A stretch of 36,576 bases of DNA from Candidatus Competibacteraceae bacterium (GTDB taxonomy: Bacteria; Pseudomonadota; Gammaproteobacteria; Competibacterales; Competibacteraceae), in NCBI GenBank assembly GCA_003989075.1, contig RXIX01000022.1:1-36576 (forward strand). The letters run 5' to 3'. Positions 25,804 to 36,371 of the stretch are shown in pieces (position 1 is the first letter of the stretch; each line of letters begins with the position of its first letter). A program made the translations under genes and the position numbers. The notes under the pieces were generated by a model that was given only the letters and a program-made list of their open reading frames with translations, was not told the DNA's origin and did no database searches.

Positions 25804-25809
25804 ATTATA
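25804..25809 (-). promoter_or_regulatory. -10 box for the DUF3365-nudJ unit
   Basis: On the minus strand this reads TATAAT, a perfect -10, giving a transcript start about 35 nt before the DUF3365 ATG. The -35 region is poor. Confidence 0.45.
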
Positions 25810-25916
25810 GCGCGCGCCGGTTGCTGATAGACCGTGCTATCGGCAGCTAAAGAGGGGTTTTTGGTGCGGTTTTTTTGCATTGCGGTAAGAGCACTCGGCG
25901 GGAAAATAGTGTTTCC

Positions 25917-25925
25917 TGCTATACA
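25917..25925 (+). promoter_or_regulatory. possible extended -10 promoter upstream of the orphan terminator
   Basis: TGCTATACA is an extended -10 (TGn plus TATACA) on the plus strand. A transcript from about 25932 would run about 135 nt to the terminator at 26036-26067. No good -35. Confidence 0.3.
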
Positions 25926-25931
25926 GTTGCT

Positions 25932-26067
25932 TGTTGGGAAAACCATGGAAAATGCCCAGTTTAAGTGCGCTGCACAAAAACAGCGGAAAGGCGGTGTAAT
26001 CGGCTTGAAAAATGCTGCATGGCCGCATAGTATTAAAAACCGCATTTCTTCTCATGCGGTTTTTTTC
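25932..26067 (+). ncRNA. candidate small RNA or attenuated aceA leader
   Basis: This AT-rich 410-bp gap (25762-26171) holds no protein I can support: its open frames start without ribosome sites and look random. It does end in a textbook plus-strand terminator with no plus-strand gene before it, and has a candidate promoter about 135 nt earlier. A small RNA, or an aceA leader that can terminate early, would explain both. The 5' end is a guess. Confidence 0.3.
26036..26067 (+). terminator. strong intrinsic terminator with no upstream gene
   Basis: AAAACCGCAT (26036-26045) pairs with ATGCGGTTTT (26054-26063) around an 8-nt pyrimidine loop, followed by a T run to 26067. The A run before the stem makes it work on both strands in principle. 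It lies 105 nt before the aceA start. Confidence 0.85.
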
Positions 26068-26171
26068 ACGATGCAAAAAAACCCGGACTGTTCAGGGTTC
26101 ACGAAACCGGTGGGCGGCAGGGCTTGTTTCATCATCACCCCGTTGACGACGTCAAAAAGAGGACTGTGAAA

Positions 26172-27464
26172 ATGGCGTTTCTGAGCGTTGAAGAACTGAA
26201 AAAGGACTGGGCCGAGAATCCTCGCTGGCAGGGCATCAAGCGCGGTTACACCGCCGAGGATGTCGTGCGTCTGCGTGGCAGCGTGCCGGTCGAGTACAGC
26301 TTGGCGCAGCGGGGAGCAGAGAAGCTGTGGCAGCTGATTACCACCGAGCCCTATGTCAACTGCCTCGGTGCGTTGACCGGTGGTCAGGCGATGCAACAGG
26401 CCAAAGCCGGCGTCAAGGCTATCTATTTGTCCGGCTGGCAGGTCGCCGCCGACAACAACAGCTACATGGCCATGTACCCCGACCAGTCGCTGTATCCGGT
26501 GAACTCGGTGCCGGCAGTGGTCGAGCGCATCAATAACACCTTCAAGCGTGCCGACGAGATCCAGTGCGCCAAGGGTGTCAAGCCGGGCGACAAGGATTTT
26601 CTTGACTACTTCCTGCCGATCGTTGCGGATGCCGAAGCCGGCTTCGGTGGCGTGCTCAACGCTCACGAACTGATGAAGTCGATGATCCGCGCCGGCGCCG
26701 CGGGTGTGCACTTCGAGGACCAGTTGGCCTCGGTGAAGAAGTGCGGCCATATGGGCGGCAAGGTGCTGGTGCCCTCTCAGGAAGCGGTGCAGAAGCTGAT
26801 CGCCGCCCGTCTGGCTGCTGACGTGTTTGGCGTGCCGACCATCATCCTGGCCCGTACCGATGCTGAAGCCGCTGACCTGCTGACCAGCGACTGCGACGAA
26901 AACGACAAGCCGTTCTGCACTGGCGAGCGTACCGTCGAAGGCTTCTACAAGACCAAGAAGGGCCTGGAACAGGCGATTTCGCGTGGTCTGGCCTACGCGC
27001 CCTATGCCGACATGGTCTGGTGCGAAACCGGCACGCCGGATCTGAACTTCGCCCGCAAGTTTGCCGAGGCCATTCAGGCCAAGTTCCCCGGCAAGATGCT
27101 GGCCTACAACTGCTCGCCGTCCTTCAACTGGAAGAAGAACCTGGACGATGCCACCATCGCCAAGTTCCAGCGCGAACTGGGTGCGATGGGCTACAAGTAT
27201 CAGTTCATCACCTTGGCCGGCATCCACAACATGTGGTACCACATGTTCGATCTGGCGCAGGATTACGTAAAGCGCGGCATGTCCGCCTACGTCGAGAAGG
27301 TGCAGGAACCCGAGTTCGCAGCGCGCGACCGCGGTTACACCTTCGTCAGTCACCAGCAGGAAGTCGGTACCGGCTACTTTGATGACGTCACCACGGTCAT
27401 TCAGGGTGGCGTGTCTTCGGTGACCGCGCTGACCGGCTCGACCGAAGAAGAGCAGTTCCACTAA
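26172..27464 (+). CDS. aceA: isocitrate lyase
   Basis: A 430-residue glyoxylate-shunt enzyme that splits isocitrate into glyoxylate and succinate. The catalytic loop is KKCGHMGGK with Cys191; also seen are [31 protein letters not shown], and [15 protein letters not shown]. Length matches the E. coli class. ATG 26172 has GAGGA at 26159-26163; the same frame extends to 26124 but those residues are not family-like. It lies behind an orphan terminator and is followed by its own, so it is probably transcribed apart from aceB, perhaps under leader control. Confidence 0.97.
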   Translation: MAFLSVEELKKDWAENPRWQGIKRGYTAEDVVRLRGSVPVEYSLAQRGAEKLWQLITTEPYVNCLGALTGGQAMQQAKAGVKAIYLSGWQVAADNNSYMAMYPDQSLYPVNSVPAVVERINNTFKRADEIQCAKGVKPGDKDFLDYFLPIVADAEAGFGGVLNAHELMKSMIRAGAAGVHFEDQLASVKKCGHMGGKVLVPSQEAVQKLIAARLAADVFGVPTIILARTDAEAADLLTSDCDENDKPFCTGERTVEGFYKTKKGLEQAISRGLAYAPYADMVWCETGTPDLNFARKFAEAIQAKFPGKMLAYNCSPSFNWKKNLDDATIAKFQRELGAMGYKYQFITLAGIHNMWYHMFDLAQDYVKRGMSAYVEKVQEPEFAARDRGYTFVSHQQEVGTGYFDDVTTVIQGGVSSVTALTGSTEEEQFH

Positions 27465-27471
27465 GCGCTAC

Positions 27472-27494
27472 ACGTCGCCCGCTGCGGGCGGCGT
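27472..27494 (+). terminator. first hairpin after aceA
   Basis: ACGTCGCCCG (27472-27481) pairs with CGGGCGGCGT (27485-27494), 10 bp including one T-G pair, loop CTG. It lies just 7 nt past the stop and could protect the mRNA end ahead of the main terminator. Confidence 0.5.
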
Positions 27495-27508
27495 GACGAT
27501 CGTATCCG

Positions 27509-27537
27509 CCCGGAGGGAGTTCCCCTCCGGGTTTTTT
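27509..27537 (+). terminator. intrinsic terminator of aceA
   Basis: CCCGGAGGG (27509-27517), loop AGTTC, CCCTCCGGG (27523-27531), then six T. Perfect 9-bp GC stem with T-tract. Confidence 0.92.
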
Positions 27538-27659
27538 GCGCTAGCATGTGCAGGCGCACATCGTTGTGAAATTACCCATAACTACCCATTGCGTCGCAGC
27601 GCTGGCCCGTGGCGAAAGGCGCCTGCCGACGGTCTAAACCACGATATGAGGAGTCACCC

Positions 27660-29258
27660 GTGAGTCTGAATTTGCCTGCCGGCGTGCAAATCAACGCCCC
27701 GATCAAGCCCGAATACGAATCCATCCTTACTCACGATGCCTTGGCCTTGGTCGCCAAGCTGCACCGCGCCTTCGAAGGCCGTCGCCAGGAACTGCTGAAG
27801 GCCCGCGTCGAGCGCCAGGCCCGCATCGATGCTGGCGAAATGCCCGATTTCCTGCCAGAGACTGCCCACATTCGCGCCGGCGACTGGAAGATCGCGCCAC
27901 TGCCCAAAGCCCTGGAATGCCGCCGCGTCGAAATCACCGGCCCGGTCGAAGCCAAGATGATCATCAACGCCTTCAACTCGGGCGCTGACTCCTACATGAC
28001 CGACTTCGAGGATTCCAACAGCCCGAACTGGGACAACCAGATCCAGGGCCAGGTTAACCTGTACAAGGCGATCCGCCGCGAACTGTCGTTCAAGAACGAA
28101 GCCGGCAAGGAATACAAGCTCAACGACAAGATCGCCACCCTGCAGATTCGTCCGCGCGGCTGGCACCTCGACGAAAAGCACGTGCTGATCGACGGTCAGC
28201 GCGTCTCCGGCGGCATCTTCGACTTCGGTCTGGTGTTTTTTCACAACGCCAAGGAGCAGGTCGCGCGCGGCGCTGGCCCGTTCTACTACCTGCCGAAGAT
28301 GGAATCCCATCTGGAAGCCCGTCTGTGGAACGACATCTTCGTCATGGCCCAGGACCACATCGGCCTGCCGCAAGGCACCATCAAGGCCACCGTGCTGGTC
28401 GAAACCATCCTCGCCACCTTCGAGATGGAAGAAATCCTGTATGAGCTGCGCAACCACTCCGCCGGTCTGAACGCCGGGCGTTGGGACTACATCTTCTCCT
28501 GCATCAAGAAGTTTAAGAAGAACAAGGATTTCTGCCTGGCCCAGCGCGGCGCCATCACCATGGAAGTGCCCTTCATGCGCGGCTACGCACTGGCCCTCGT
28601 CCAGGCCTGCCACAAGCGCGGCGCCCCGGCCATGGGCGGCATGTCGGCCCTGATTCCGATCAAGGGTGATCCGGAAGCCAACGAAAAAGCCTTGGCTGGC
28701 ATCCGCCACGACAAGACCCGCGATGCCAACGACGGCTTCGACGGCGGCTGGGTGGCGCATCCGGGTCTGGTCTCCATCGCCATGGAAGAGTTCACCAAGG
28801 TGCTCGGCGATAAGCCGAACCAGTGGGAAAAGCAAGTTGAAGGCAAGTTTGGCCCCGAGCAGTGGCTCGACTTCCGCCCGACGACGCCGATCACCGAAAC
28901 CGGCCTGCGCAACAACATCAACGTCGGTATTCACTACCTCGGCAGCTGGCTGGCCGGTAACGGCTGTGTGCCCATCCACAACCTGATGGAAGACGCCGCC
29001 ACCGCCGAAATCAGCCGTTCGCAAGTCTGGCAGTGGGTGGTGTCGCCGAAGGGCATCCTCGATGATGGTCGTAAGGTTACCGCCGACATCGTGCGTTCGA
29101 TGATCGCCGAGGAGCTGGTCAAGGTGAAGGCTACGGTCACCGCCCAGGGCGAGGACACCGCCACTTATGATCAGGCCGCCGAAATCTTCGACCGCATGTC
29201 GCTGACCCCGGACTATCCGGAGTTTCTGACCCTGCCGCTGTACGAAGCGATGGCGTAA
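27660..29258 (+). CDS. aceB: malate synthase A
   Basis: A 532-residue enzyme condensing glyoxylate with acetyl-CoA to malate. Family motifs are PLPKALECRRVEITGPVEAKMIINAFNSGADSYMTDFEDSNSPNW, TLQIRPRGWHLDEKHV, YYLPKMESHLEARLWND, LVETILATFEMEEILYELRNHSAGLNAGRWDYIFSC and the C-terminal NLMEDAATAEISRSQVWQW. Length matches E. coli AceB (533). The start is GTG at 27660 with GAGGAG 6 nt before it; the open frame continues to 27609 but lacks a ribosome site there. It is separated from aceA by a strong terminator, so it should have its own promoter in 27538-27659, though I cannot point to one. Confidence 0.96.
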   Translation: MSLNLPAGVQINAPIKPEYESILTHDALALVAKLHRAFEGRRQELLKARVERQARIDAGEMPDFLPETAHIRAGDWKIAPLPKALECRRVEITGPVEAKMIINAFNSGADSYMTDFEDSNSPNWDNQIQGQVNLYKAIRRELSFKNEAGKEYKLNDKIATLQIRPRGWHLDEKHVLIDGQRVSGGIFDFGLVFFHNAKEQVARGAGPFYYLPKMESHLEARLWNDIFVMAQDHIGLPQGTIKATVLVETILATFEMEEILYELRNHSAGLNAGRWDYIFSCIKKFKKNKDFCLAQRGAITMEVPFMRGYALALVQACHKRGAPAMGGMSALIPIKGDPEANEKALAGIRHDKTRDANDGFDGGWVAHPGLVSIAMEEFTKVLGDKPNQWEKQVEGKFGPEQWLDFRPTTPITETGLRNNINVGIHYLGSWLAGNGCVPIHNLMEDAATAEISRSQVWQWVVSPKGILDDGRKVTADIVRSMIAEELVKVKATVTAQGEDTATYDQAAEIFDRMSLTPDYPEFLTLPLYEAMA

Positions 29259-29268
29259 AACGCAGCAT

Positions 29269-29323
29269 TTCAGCCCTGTTCAGGCTGAAGAAATGAGCGC
29301 CGGGGCAACCTGGCGCTTTTTTT
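29269..29323 (+). terminator. terminator of aceB, preceded by a smaller hairpin
   Basis: TTCAGCC/GGCTGAA (29269-29275, 29283-29289) is followed by the main stem AGCGCC (29296-29301)/GGCGCT (29312-29317), extended inside by GG/CC around a GCAA tetraloop, then a seven-T run to 29323. Confidence 0.9.
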
Positions 29324-29354
29324 ATCTGCCTGTGCAAGGCATGCTTGCCTTGAT

Positions 29355-29385
29355 CCGCTGCCTGACTCGACTGACCAGGCAGCGG
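29355..29385. repeat. 10-bp perfect inverted repeat upstream of clpS
   Basis: CCGCTGCCTG (29355-29364) and CAGGCAGCGG (29376-29385) with an 11-nt spacer, about 170 bp before clpS in the 293-bp gap 29259-29551. It could be an operator or a folded leader; no T-tract follows. Nothing else in the gap is supported. Confidence 0.55.
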
Positions 29386-29551
29386 CCAATCGTTGAATTT
29401 TTGCTATTTTCTGTGCGGTGCGTGGTTATCAGAACTCTTGAGGAAACTTGCGGGCTGCGTAATATCTAAGAAAGCAGCCCATGATGCCCAATGGAAAAGC
29501 GCGGCGCCGGCCGTTCGCGCCTCACCTCTTGCCCAACGCAGTGCCAATGCC

Positions 29552-29878
29552 ATGAGCCAGGAACACCCAGATTCCCCCGATCAGGACCGCGGTTTAATCG
29601 TCGATCCAGCGCAGCCCGAGCTGAAACGGCCGCCGCTGTACAAGGTCATTCTATTAAATGACGACTACACTCCGATGGACTTCGTCGTGCGGATCCTGGA
29701 GCACTTTTTCACCATGAACCGCGAAAAGGCCACGCAGGTGATGCTGCACGTCCATACCCGTGGCCGGGGCGTGTGTGGGGTCTACAGCCACGACATTGCC
29801 GAAACCAAGGTGGCGCAAGTGAACGAATTTTCCCGCCGGCACCAGCATCCGTTGTTGTGCACCATGGAAGAGGTCTGA
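29552..29878 (+). CDS. clpS: ATP-dependent Clp protease adaptor
   Basis: A 108-residue adaptor that delivers N-degron proteins to ClpAP. The core is [27 protein letters not shown], with the N-end-rule pocket residues NDD, then [28 protein letters not shown] and a C-terminal [10 protein letters not shown]. The N-terminal about 25 residues are the flexible tail that engages ClpA. ATG 29552 gives the usual length; the open frame extends upstream to 29393 but that part is Ala/Ser-rich and not family-like. A ribosome site is weak. clpA follows after 37 nt. Confidence 0.95.
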   Translation: MSQEHPDSPDQDRGLIVDPAQPELKRPPLYKVILLNDDYTPMDFVVRILEHFFTMNREKATQVMLHVHTRGRGVCGVYSHDIAETKVAQVNEFSRRHQHPLLCTMEEV

Positions 29879-29915
29879 AATCCGATAAACCCCAGCGCGA
29901 TTCGAGGTGTGAGCA

Positions 29916-32168
<2,253 letters not shown>

Positions 32169-32189
32169 GGCGCAGACAACGGAACGTCG

Positions 32190-32230
32190 GATCGTCGCCG
32201 GCACACGCTACCCGGCAGCTGGCGACGATC
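32190..32230 (+). terminator. stem-loop after clpA
   Basis: GATCGTCGCC (32190-32199) pairs perfectly with GGCGACGATC (32221-32230) over a 21-nt loop that can itself pair (CCGG/CCGG). It starts 22 nt after the clpA stop, in the gap before convergent infA. No T-tract. Confidence 0.5.
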
Positions 32231-32288
32231 GCGCGTCGGGAAACGTGATGATTGGCAGGGGAGCGACTGGAGCGGCGGATGCGGTCGC

Positions 32289-32507
32289 TCAGCGCCCGCG
32301 ATAGACGATGCGACCCTTGCTCAGGTCATAGGGAGTCAGTTCCACTTTTACCTTGTCGCCGGTGAGGATGCGAATGTAGTTCTTGCGCATCCGGCCGGAA
32401 ATGTGTGCAGTGATCACATGGCCATTTTCCAATTGCACCCGGAACATGGTATTGGGCAGGGTGTCGACCACGGTGCCTTCCATTTCGATATGATCTTCTT
32501 TTGACAT
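32289..32507 (-). CDS. infA: translation initiation factor IF-1
   Basis: A 72-residue S1-fold protein nearly identical in pattern to other IF-1 sequences: [72 protein letters not shown] (shown by family words [30 protein letters not shown]). It binds the 30S A site during initiation. The ATG at 32507 has GAGAGG upstream; a longer open frame is not family-like. The clpA/infA neighbourhood is conserved in gammaproteobacteria. Confidence 0.98.
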   Translation of the reverse strand: MSKEDHIEMEGTVVDTLPNTMFRVQLENGHVITAHISGRMRKNYIRILTGDKVKVELTPYDLSKGRIVYRGR

Positions 32508-32615
32508 AAAACCTCTCGCTGAAAAACCATTCTCTGGTCTTTTGAAAAGACTCGCAACCATAGCGAAAATCCCATGGCGCGGCAAGCAAAGACGCGCGGT
32601 ACGGCAAGCGGGGCA

Positions 32616-33101
32616 ATGTCTGCGCGCGGTGAAAACGGAATACCGGCCGCGCGCCTGCTGATCGTTTATCATTCCCAGACCGGTCATACCCGGACCATGG
32701 CGCGGGCGGTATTGCGCGGTGCGCGCCGGGTGCCGGAGGTCGAGACGCGAATGAAAATGGCCTTGTACGCCGGGCTGGATGATTTGCTGCAGGCACGCGG
32801 TTTGCTGCTGGGTACGCCGGAAAATTTTGGCTATATGTCCGGGGCGCTGAAAAATTTCCTGGATCGCACCTACTATCCCGCGCAAGGCAAAATCAGCGGC
32901 TTGCCTTATGCGGTGTTCATCAGCGCCGGTAATGACGGCAGCGGTGCGCTGCGCAGCATCGAGCGCATCGCCTGCGGGTATCCACTGAAGCCGGTCTGCG
33001 AGCCGATTATTGCCCGTGGCGAGCTGGATGAGGCGATGTTGCAGCGCTGCGAGGAACTGGGCGAAACCATGGCATCGGGGGTGGCGTGGGGTATTTTCTG
33101 A
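32616..33101 (+). CDS. flavodoxin/NAD(P)H-dependent oxidoreductase-like protein
   Basis: A 161-residue flavodoxin-fold protein. [19 protein letters not shown] is the FMN phosphate-binding loop after the first beta strand. [50 protein letters not shown] is the flavin-facing segment of WrbA- and NADPH-FMN-reductase-like proteins. The electron partner is unknown. The start is uncertain: ATG 32616 gives a compact N-terminus with GGGG close by, ATG 32574 would add 14 Arg/Ala-rich residues. The stop overlaps the mtgA start by 16 nt, so the two are translationally coupled. Confidence 0.82.
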   Translation: MSARGENGIPAARLLIVYHSQTGHTRTMARAVLRGARRVPEVETRMKMALYAGLDDLLQARGLLLGTPENFGYMSGALKNFLDRTYYPAQGKISGLPYAVFISAGNDGSGALRSIERIACGYPLKPVCEPIIARGELDEAMLQRCEELGETMASGVAWGIF

Positions 33102-33838
33102 AAAGCAGGGCGTGGTGGGCGCTGCACTCCTCATCCGTCCGGCAGCGGTTACCGAGAATCGCGATGCTGGCCGGGAAGGCGGTCGGGCTGTTCGTGCTGG
33201 GTTCGATGCTACTGGTACTGGTATTGCGCTGGGTGCCGCTGCCAGGGTCGAGTTATATGCTCCAGACGGCTATCAGTGCCTGGTGGTCGGGCCAGGGCGC
33301 TACGCTGCGTTATGAATGGACGCCTTATGCCCGCATCGCTCCAGCGGCGGCGCTGGCGGTGATCGCCGGCGAGGATCAGCGCTTTCCCGAGCATCACGGT
33401 TTTGATTTCGTGGAAATCCAGGACGCGCTGGAAGATCAGGATGAAGGCAAGCCCCTGCGCGGCGCCAGCACGCTCAGTCAGCAGGTGGCGAAGAATCTGT
33501 TTCTTTGGCCGGGGCGCAGTCTGCTGCGCAAGGCGCTGGAGGCATGGTTTACCGTGCTGCTGGAACTGTTCTGGTCCAAGCAGCGCATTCTTGAGGTGTA
33601 TCTGAATATCGCCGAATTTGGCGAGCGCACCTTTGGCGTGGGTGCCGCCAGCCTGCGTTTTTTCGCCAAGCCGGCGGCACGGTTGAGCAACGAGGAAGCG
33701 GCGCGTCTGGCGGCGGTGCTACCTAGTCCATTGCGCTACCGGGTTGAGCAGCCCTCGGCCTATGTGCGGGCGCGGCAGCGCTGGATCGAACAGCAGATGC
33801 GTCAGCTGGGTGGCACGACTTATCTTGACAGCTTGTAG
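33086..33838 (+). CDS. mtgA: monofunctional biosynthetic peptidoglycan transglycosylase
   Basis: A 250-residue inner-membrane GT51 enzyme that polymerises lipid II into glycan strands. One membrane helix (about 28-48) is followed by the GT51 motifs: [17 protein letters not shown] (catalytic Glu96), [48 protein letters not shown], and [14 protein letters not shown]. No transpeptidase domain follows, as expected. The GTG start at 33086 overlaps the flavodoxin gene; ATG 33164 is an alternative that would leave the helix at the extreme N-terminus. Confidence 0.95.
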   Translation: MGYFLKSRAWWALHSSSVRQRLPRIAMLAGKAVGLFVLGSMLLVLVLRWVPLPGSSYMLQTAISAWWSGQGATLRYEWTPYARIAPAAALAVIAGEDQRFPEHHGFDFVEIQDALEDQDEGKPLRGASTLSQQVAKNLFLWPGRSLLRKALEAWFTVLLELFWSKQRILEVYLNIAEFGERTFGVGAASLRFFAKPAARLSNEEAARLAAVLPSPLRYRVEQPSAYVRARQRWIEQQMRQLGGTTYLDSL

Positions 33839-33846
33839 GAGTGGTC

Positions 33847-34125
33847 ATGGAACCGAAACCCCGGGTCAGTATCCGTTATTGCACGCAGTGCCGCTGGCTG
33901 CTGCGCGCCGCCTGGCTGGCGCAGGAGCTGTTGACTACCTTCGAACAGGATCTGGGCGAGGTAGCCCTGCAGCCGGGTACGGGCGGGGTATTTGAGATTC
34001 GGCTGGGTGATGAGCTGCTCTGGTCGCGCCAGCAGGAGGGCCGCTTTCCCGAGGCCAAGGACATCAAGCAGCGGCTGCGGGATCGGATCGCGCCGGAGCG
34101 CAGCCTCGGGCACTCGGATCGCTGA
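33847..34125 (+). CDS. SelT/SelW/SelH (Rdx) family redox protein
   Basis: A 92-residue thioredoxin-like protein. RYCTQCRWLLRAAWLAQELL carries a CxxC motif (Cys12, Cys15) at the place where selenoproteins of the family have CxxU, then VALQPGTGGVFEIRLGDELLWSR and FPEAKDIKQRLRDRI. The redox partner is not known. ATG 33847 has AGGAG 5 nt before it and lies 8 nt past mtgA. It is likely in one operon with mtgA and upstream of dsbB. Confidence 0.9.
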   Translation: MEPKPRVSIRYCTQCRWLLRAAWLAQELLTTFEQDLGEVALQPGTGGVFEIRLGDELLWSRQQEGRFPEAKDIKQRLRDRIAPERSLGHSDR

Positions 34126-34183
34126 AGCGGGCGAATTTTTTCGCCGGACTGACAACGCAAAACTTCATGGGTTGGGACGGGAT

Positions 34184-34723
34184 ATGCAGGATTCACAACT
34201 GAACGGCGCGGGTGGCATGGCCTGTATTCAGGACAGGCTGTCGCGCCGGATCGTGAATGGGCTGGGTTTTCTGGCCTGTATTGCAGGATTGGGTTTTGCC
34301 GTATATGCCCAGTTTGTGCTGAAGCTGGAGCCGTGCCCGCTGTGCATCTTCCAGCGGGTGGCGCTACTGGCGGTGGGTCTGGTGTTTTTGGCTGCAGCGC
34401 TGCACAACCCGCGTAGCTGGGGCGTCTGGAGCTATGCCGGGCTGTTGGGGCTGAGCAATGTAGCGGGTGCCGCGATCGCCGCGCGGCATGTCTGGCTGCA
34501 GCATTTGCCGCCGGATGAAGTGCCGCGCTGCGGGCCGGGGCTGGATTATATGCTGCAGGCGTTTCCCTTGAACGAAGTTATCCGCGATGTGCTGACCGGG
34601 TCTGGCGAGTGCGCCAAGATTGACTGGACCTTGCTTGGCCTGAGCATGCCGTGGTGGACGCTGCTGCTGTTTATCGGGCTGGGCGTGTTTGGCCTGATGG
34701 GCAATCTCTGGCTGCGGCGCTGA
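34184..34723 (+). CDS. dsbB: disulfide bond formation protein B
   Basis: A 179-residue inner-membrane quinone reductase that reoxidises DsbA. Four membrane helices are visible. The first periplasmic loop holds the CPLC pair (Cys51, Cys54) in LEPCPLCIFQRVALL; the second holds Cys116 (VPRCGPGLDYML) and Cys143 (GSGECAKIDW), so all four catalytic cysteines are present. ATG 34184 has GGGACGGG nearby; a second in-frame ATG at 34217 would give a shorter tail. It lies 58 nt after the Rdx-like gene. Confidence 0.94.
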   Translation: MQDSQLNGAGGMACIQDRLSRRIVNGLGFLACIAGLGFAVYAQFVLKLEPCPLCIFQRVALLAVGLVFLAAALHNPRSWGVWSYAGLLGLSNVAGAAIAARHVWLQHLPPDEVPRCGPGLDYMLQAFPLNEVIRDVLTGSGECAKIDWTLLGLSMPWWTLLLFIGLGVFGLMGNLWLRR

Positions 34724-34738
34724 ACCTGTAAATCGCGG

Positions 34739-34799
34739 CTGAATCCCCCCGACGCCCCGTTTATCTGCATTGGGCAATCACGCCGGGGGGGCTATTCAG
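34739..34799. terminator. bidirectional stem-loop between dsbB and the secreted Cys-rich gene
   Basis: CTGAATCCCCCCG (34739-34751) pairs with CGGGGGG..ATTCAG (34784-34799), with a small bulge. It lies between two convergent stops. No clear T-tract. Confidence 0.5.
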
Positions 34800-34815
34800 T
34801 CCACCATGGACGGGC

Positions 34816-36300
34816 TTACACCTGCCGCCGCCGCCGAACCACATACCACAGCGCGCCCAGGCTCAGTACCGGGAACAGAGGGTCGAAAGGCGCATTGGGC
34901 GTCAGCACGCAACCGCCACCATCTGATGACGAGGGCTGTGGCAGGCTGAAAAAGCTCTGCGGCAGTTTAATCGACGTCACCGCAACCCATTGATCATCCG
35001 TGCAAGGGCCGACATGGCAGCGATAGGCTTCCGAACAAGCCATCGTCACGTCCTGATCATTGGCAGCCGTTTGCCGGCAATGTACAAAGCGCGGCTGGCC
35101 CATGGCGCCACGCGGCACGGCAGCAAACAGGTGCTGATCGTTGTAAACCAATGCCCAGTCCTGATCGAGCAGATTGACACTGATCAGTTTGACCTTGCCA
35201 TCCGGTGTCTGATGGATCTTGCGCTGAGCCGTACTCTCCGGCAATAGCTGCAATGCCTTCTGAATATCGGCATCGCCACCGGCCGGCGGGACTGACAGCT
35301 GCGCCTTGGGGTCATCAGCCGATGGACGATTAAAGAATGTTCCCGGCAGCGTGACCGATTCGTTCATGAACTGCCAGTTTTCCGGATCGCACTGCTGATT
35401 TGAGCAGGGTTCAGCAACCTTGCAGTCATAAGTCGACTGGCGATTATAGGCATCAGGATTGCCATCATCGCTGACAAAGGTGCAGTGTACAAACTTGCTG
35501 TATTTCAAGCCATTCTCGTCATAGCTCACACCGCTGAGCGCCAATGTTTCCGGATTGCGCACCACTGACCAGCGTGTCTTGTTATAGATGCGGCTCGCCA
35601 ATGCATAACGTCCGTTTTCATCGGCTGTGGATGCTATGGAAATACTGCGTCCCTGATTTGATGAGGCTACCGATGCTGTGCTGCTCTTGGTACTAACGGA
35701 TTGCGATCCGCCGGCATTACCCGCTGGATTGTCGATAATGGTCATGATGATGCCGTTATCGGAGCCGCCTAAACCGGCTGTGGCGATATTTACAACATAA
35801 TCATCATTACAAATGGTTTGATGGTTGCTCGTATCGGTCGCCGAAATGGCCGATCCCCAACCGGTTTCGCCGGGGCATTTTGTGTCATCGGATGTGGTCC
35901 ATGTGTCAATGGTACTCAGGTTTAGAAAATAATTATCGCCGCTACCCCAGAATTGCAGTGCAAAAGCATAGCCTCCTATTTTGTAGGATAGCCAGTTTCC
36001 AGAATAATCCGATTTGTCATAATAACAAAACGAACCAGTACTCAGGACGTCTACACTGGACGGGGGCGTAGTCCGGAAAGTCCCTGTTCCGGTTTCGTAA
36101 TATGTCCCGGAATATATGTTATTAGCCTGCAGGCTGCCGAAAGGTGAATTGTTGGCGATATAGAAATCATAACCATTGTCCTTGCTATAACAGTTTGCTA
36201 CATGTGGAATGGTAGCGGCCAAAGCGGTGTGACTGCCCAACAAGCCCATTAATAACAGGGTAATGCGGTTTATCGGAAAAACTGAAGAATTTAGTTTCAT
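34816..36300 (-). CDS. secreted Cys-rich protein with C-terminal anchor/sorting signal, function unknown
   Basis: A 494-residue protein I do not recognise. Signal peptide about 1-28 (ITLLLMGLLGSHTALA). Residues 30-195 are Tyr/Asn/Ser-rich with several Cys. A Ser/Gly linker (about 198-224) follows. Then two related modules: about 244-326 and 382-454, each with W..V, a (K/R)FVHC strand, further Cys, and LP-x-(T/S/Q)-FF. The tail is GGGC (461-464), a hydrophobic stretch (FDPLFPVLSLGALWYVV) and RRRR (489-492). This three-part tail resembles Cys-containing CTERM sorting signals handled by dedicated proteases, not PEP-CTERM. The ATG at 36300 has GAGGA 8 nt upstream. GC is visibly lower than the rest of the window, suggesting transfer. 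Confidence 0.82.
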   Translation of the reverse strand: MKLNSSVFPINRITLLLMGLLGSHTALAATIPHVANCYSKDNGYDFYIANNSPFGSLQANNIYSGTYYETGTGTFRTTPPSSVDVLSTGSFCYYDKSDYSGNWLSYKIGGYAFALQFWGSGDNYFLNLSTIDTWTTSDDTKCPGETGWGSAISATDTSNHQTICNDDYVVNIATAGLGGSDNGIIMTIIDNPAGNAGGSQSVSTKSSTASVASSNQGRSISIASTADENGRYALASRIYNKTRWSVVRNPETLALSGVSYDENGLKYSKFVHCTFVSDDGNPDAYNRQSTYDCKVAEPCSNQQCDPENWQFMNESVTLPGTFFNRPSADDPKAQLSVPPAGGDADIQKALQLLPESTAQRKIHQTPDGKVKLISVNLLDQDWALVYNDQHLFAAVPRGAMGQPRFVHCRQTAANDQDVTMACSEAYRCHVGPCTDDQWVAVTSIKLPQSFFSLPQPSSSDGGGCVLTPNAPFDPLFPVLSLGALWYVVRRRRQV

Positions 36301-36371
36301 GAGTAAAATCCTCTTGGCTGGAATCGAGCAATCAGGGCTTTTCGGCAACGGATTGGGCCGAAGACTTGGCC

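Noticed and set aside
25834-26169. 111-codon plus-strand frame upstream of aceA
   Set aside because: No ribosome site, no domain, and it reads through the strong terminator at 26036-26067.
26052-27461. 469-codon open frame on the minus strand
   Set aside because: Antisense to aceA and typical of shadows; its C-terminal end runs through the terminator region.
34816-36300. PEP-CTERM label for the secreted protein because exosortase-linked genes are in the window
   Set aside because: The tail has GGGC rather than a PEP motif before the hydrophobic segment, so it is a different class of signal.
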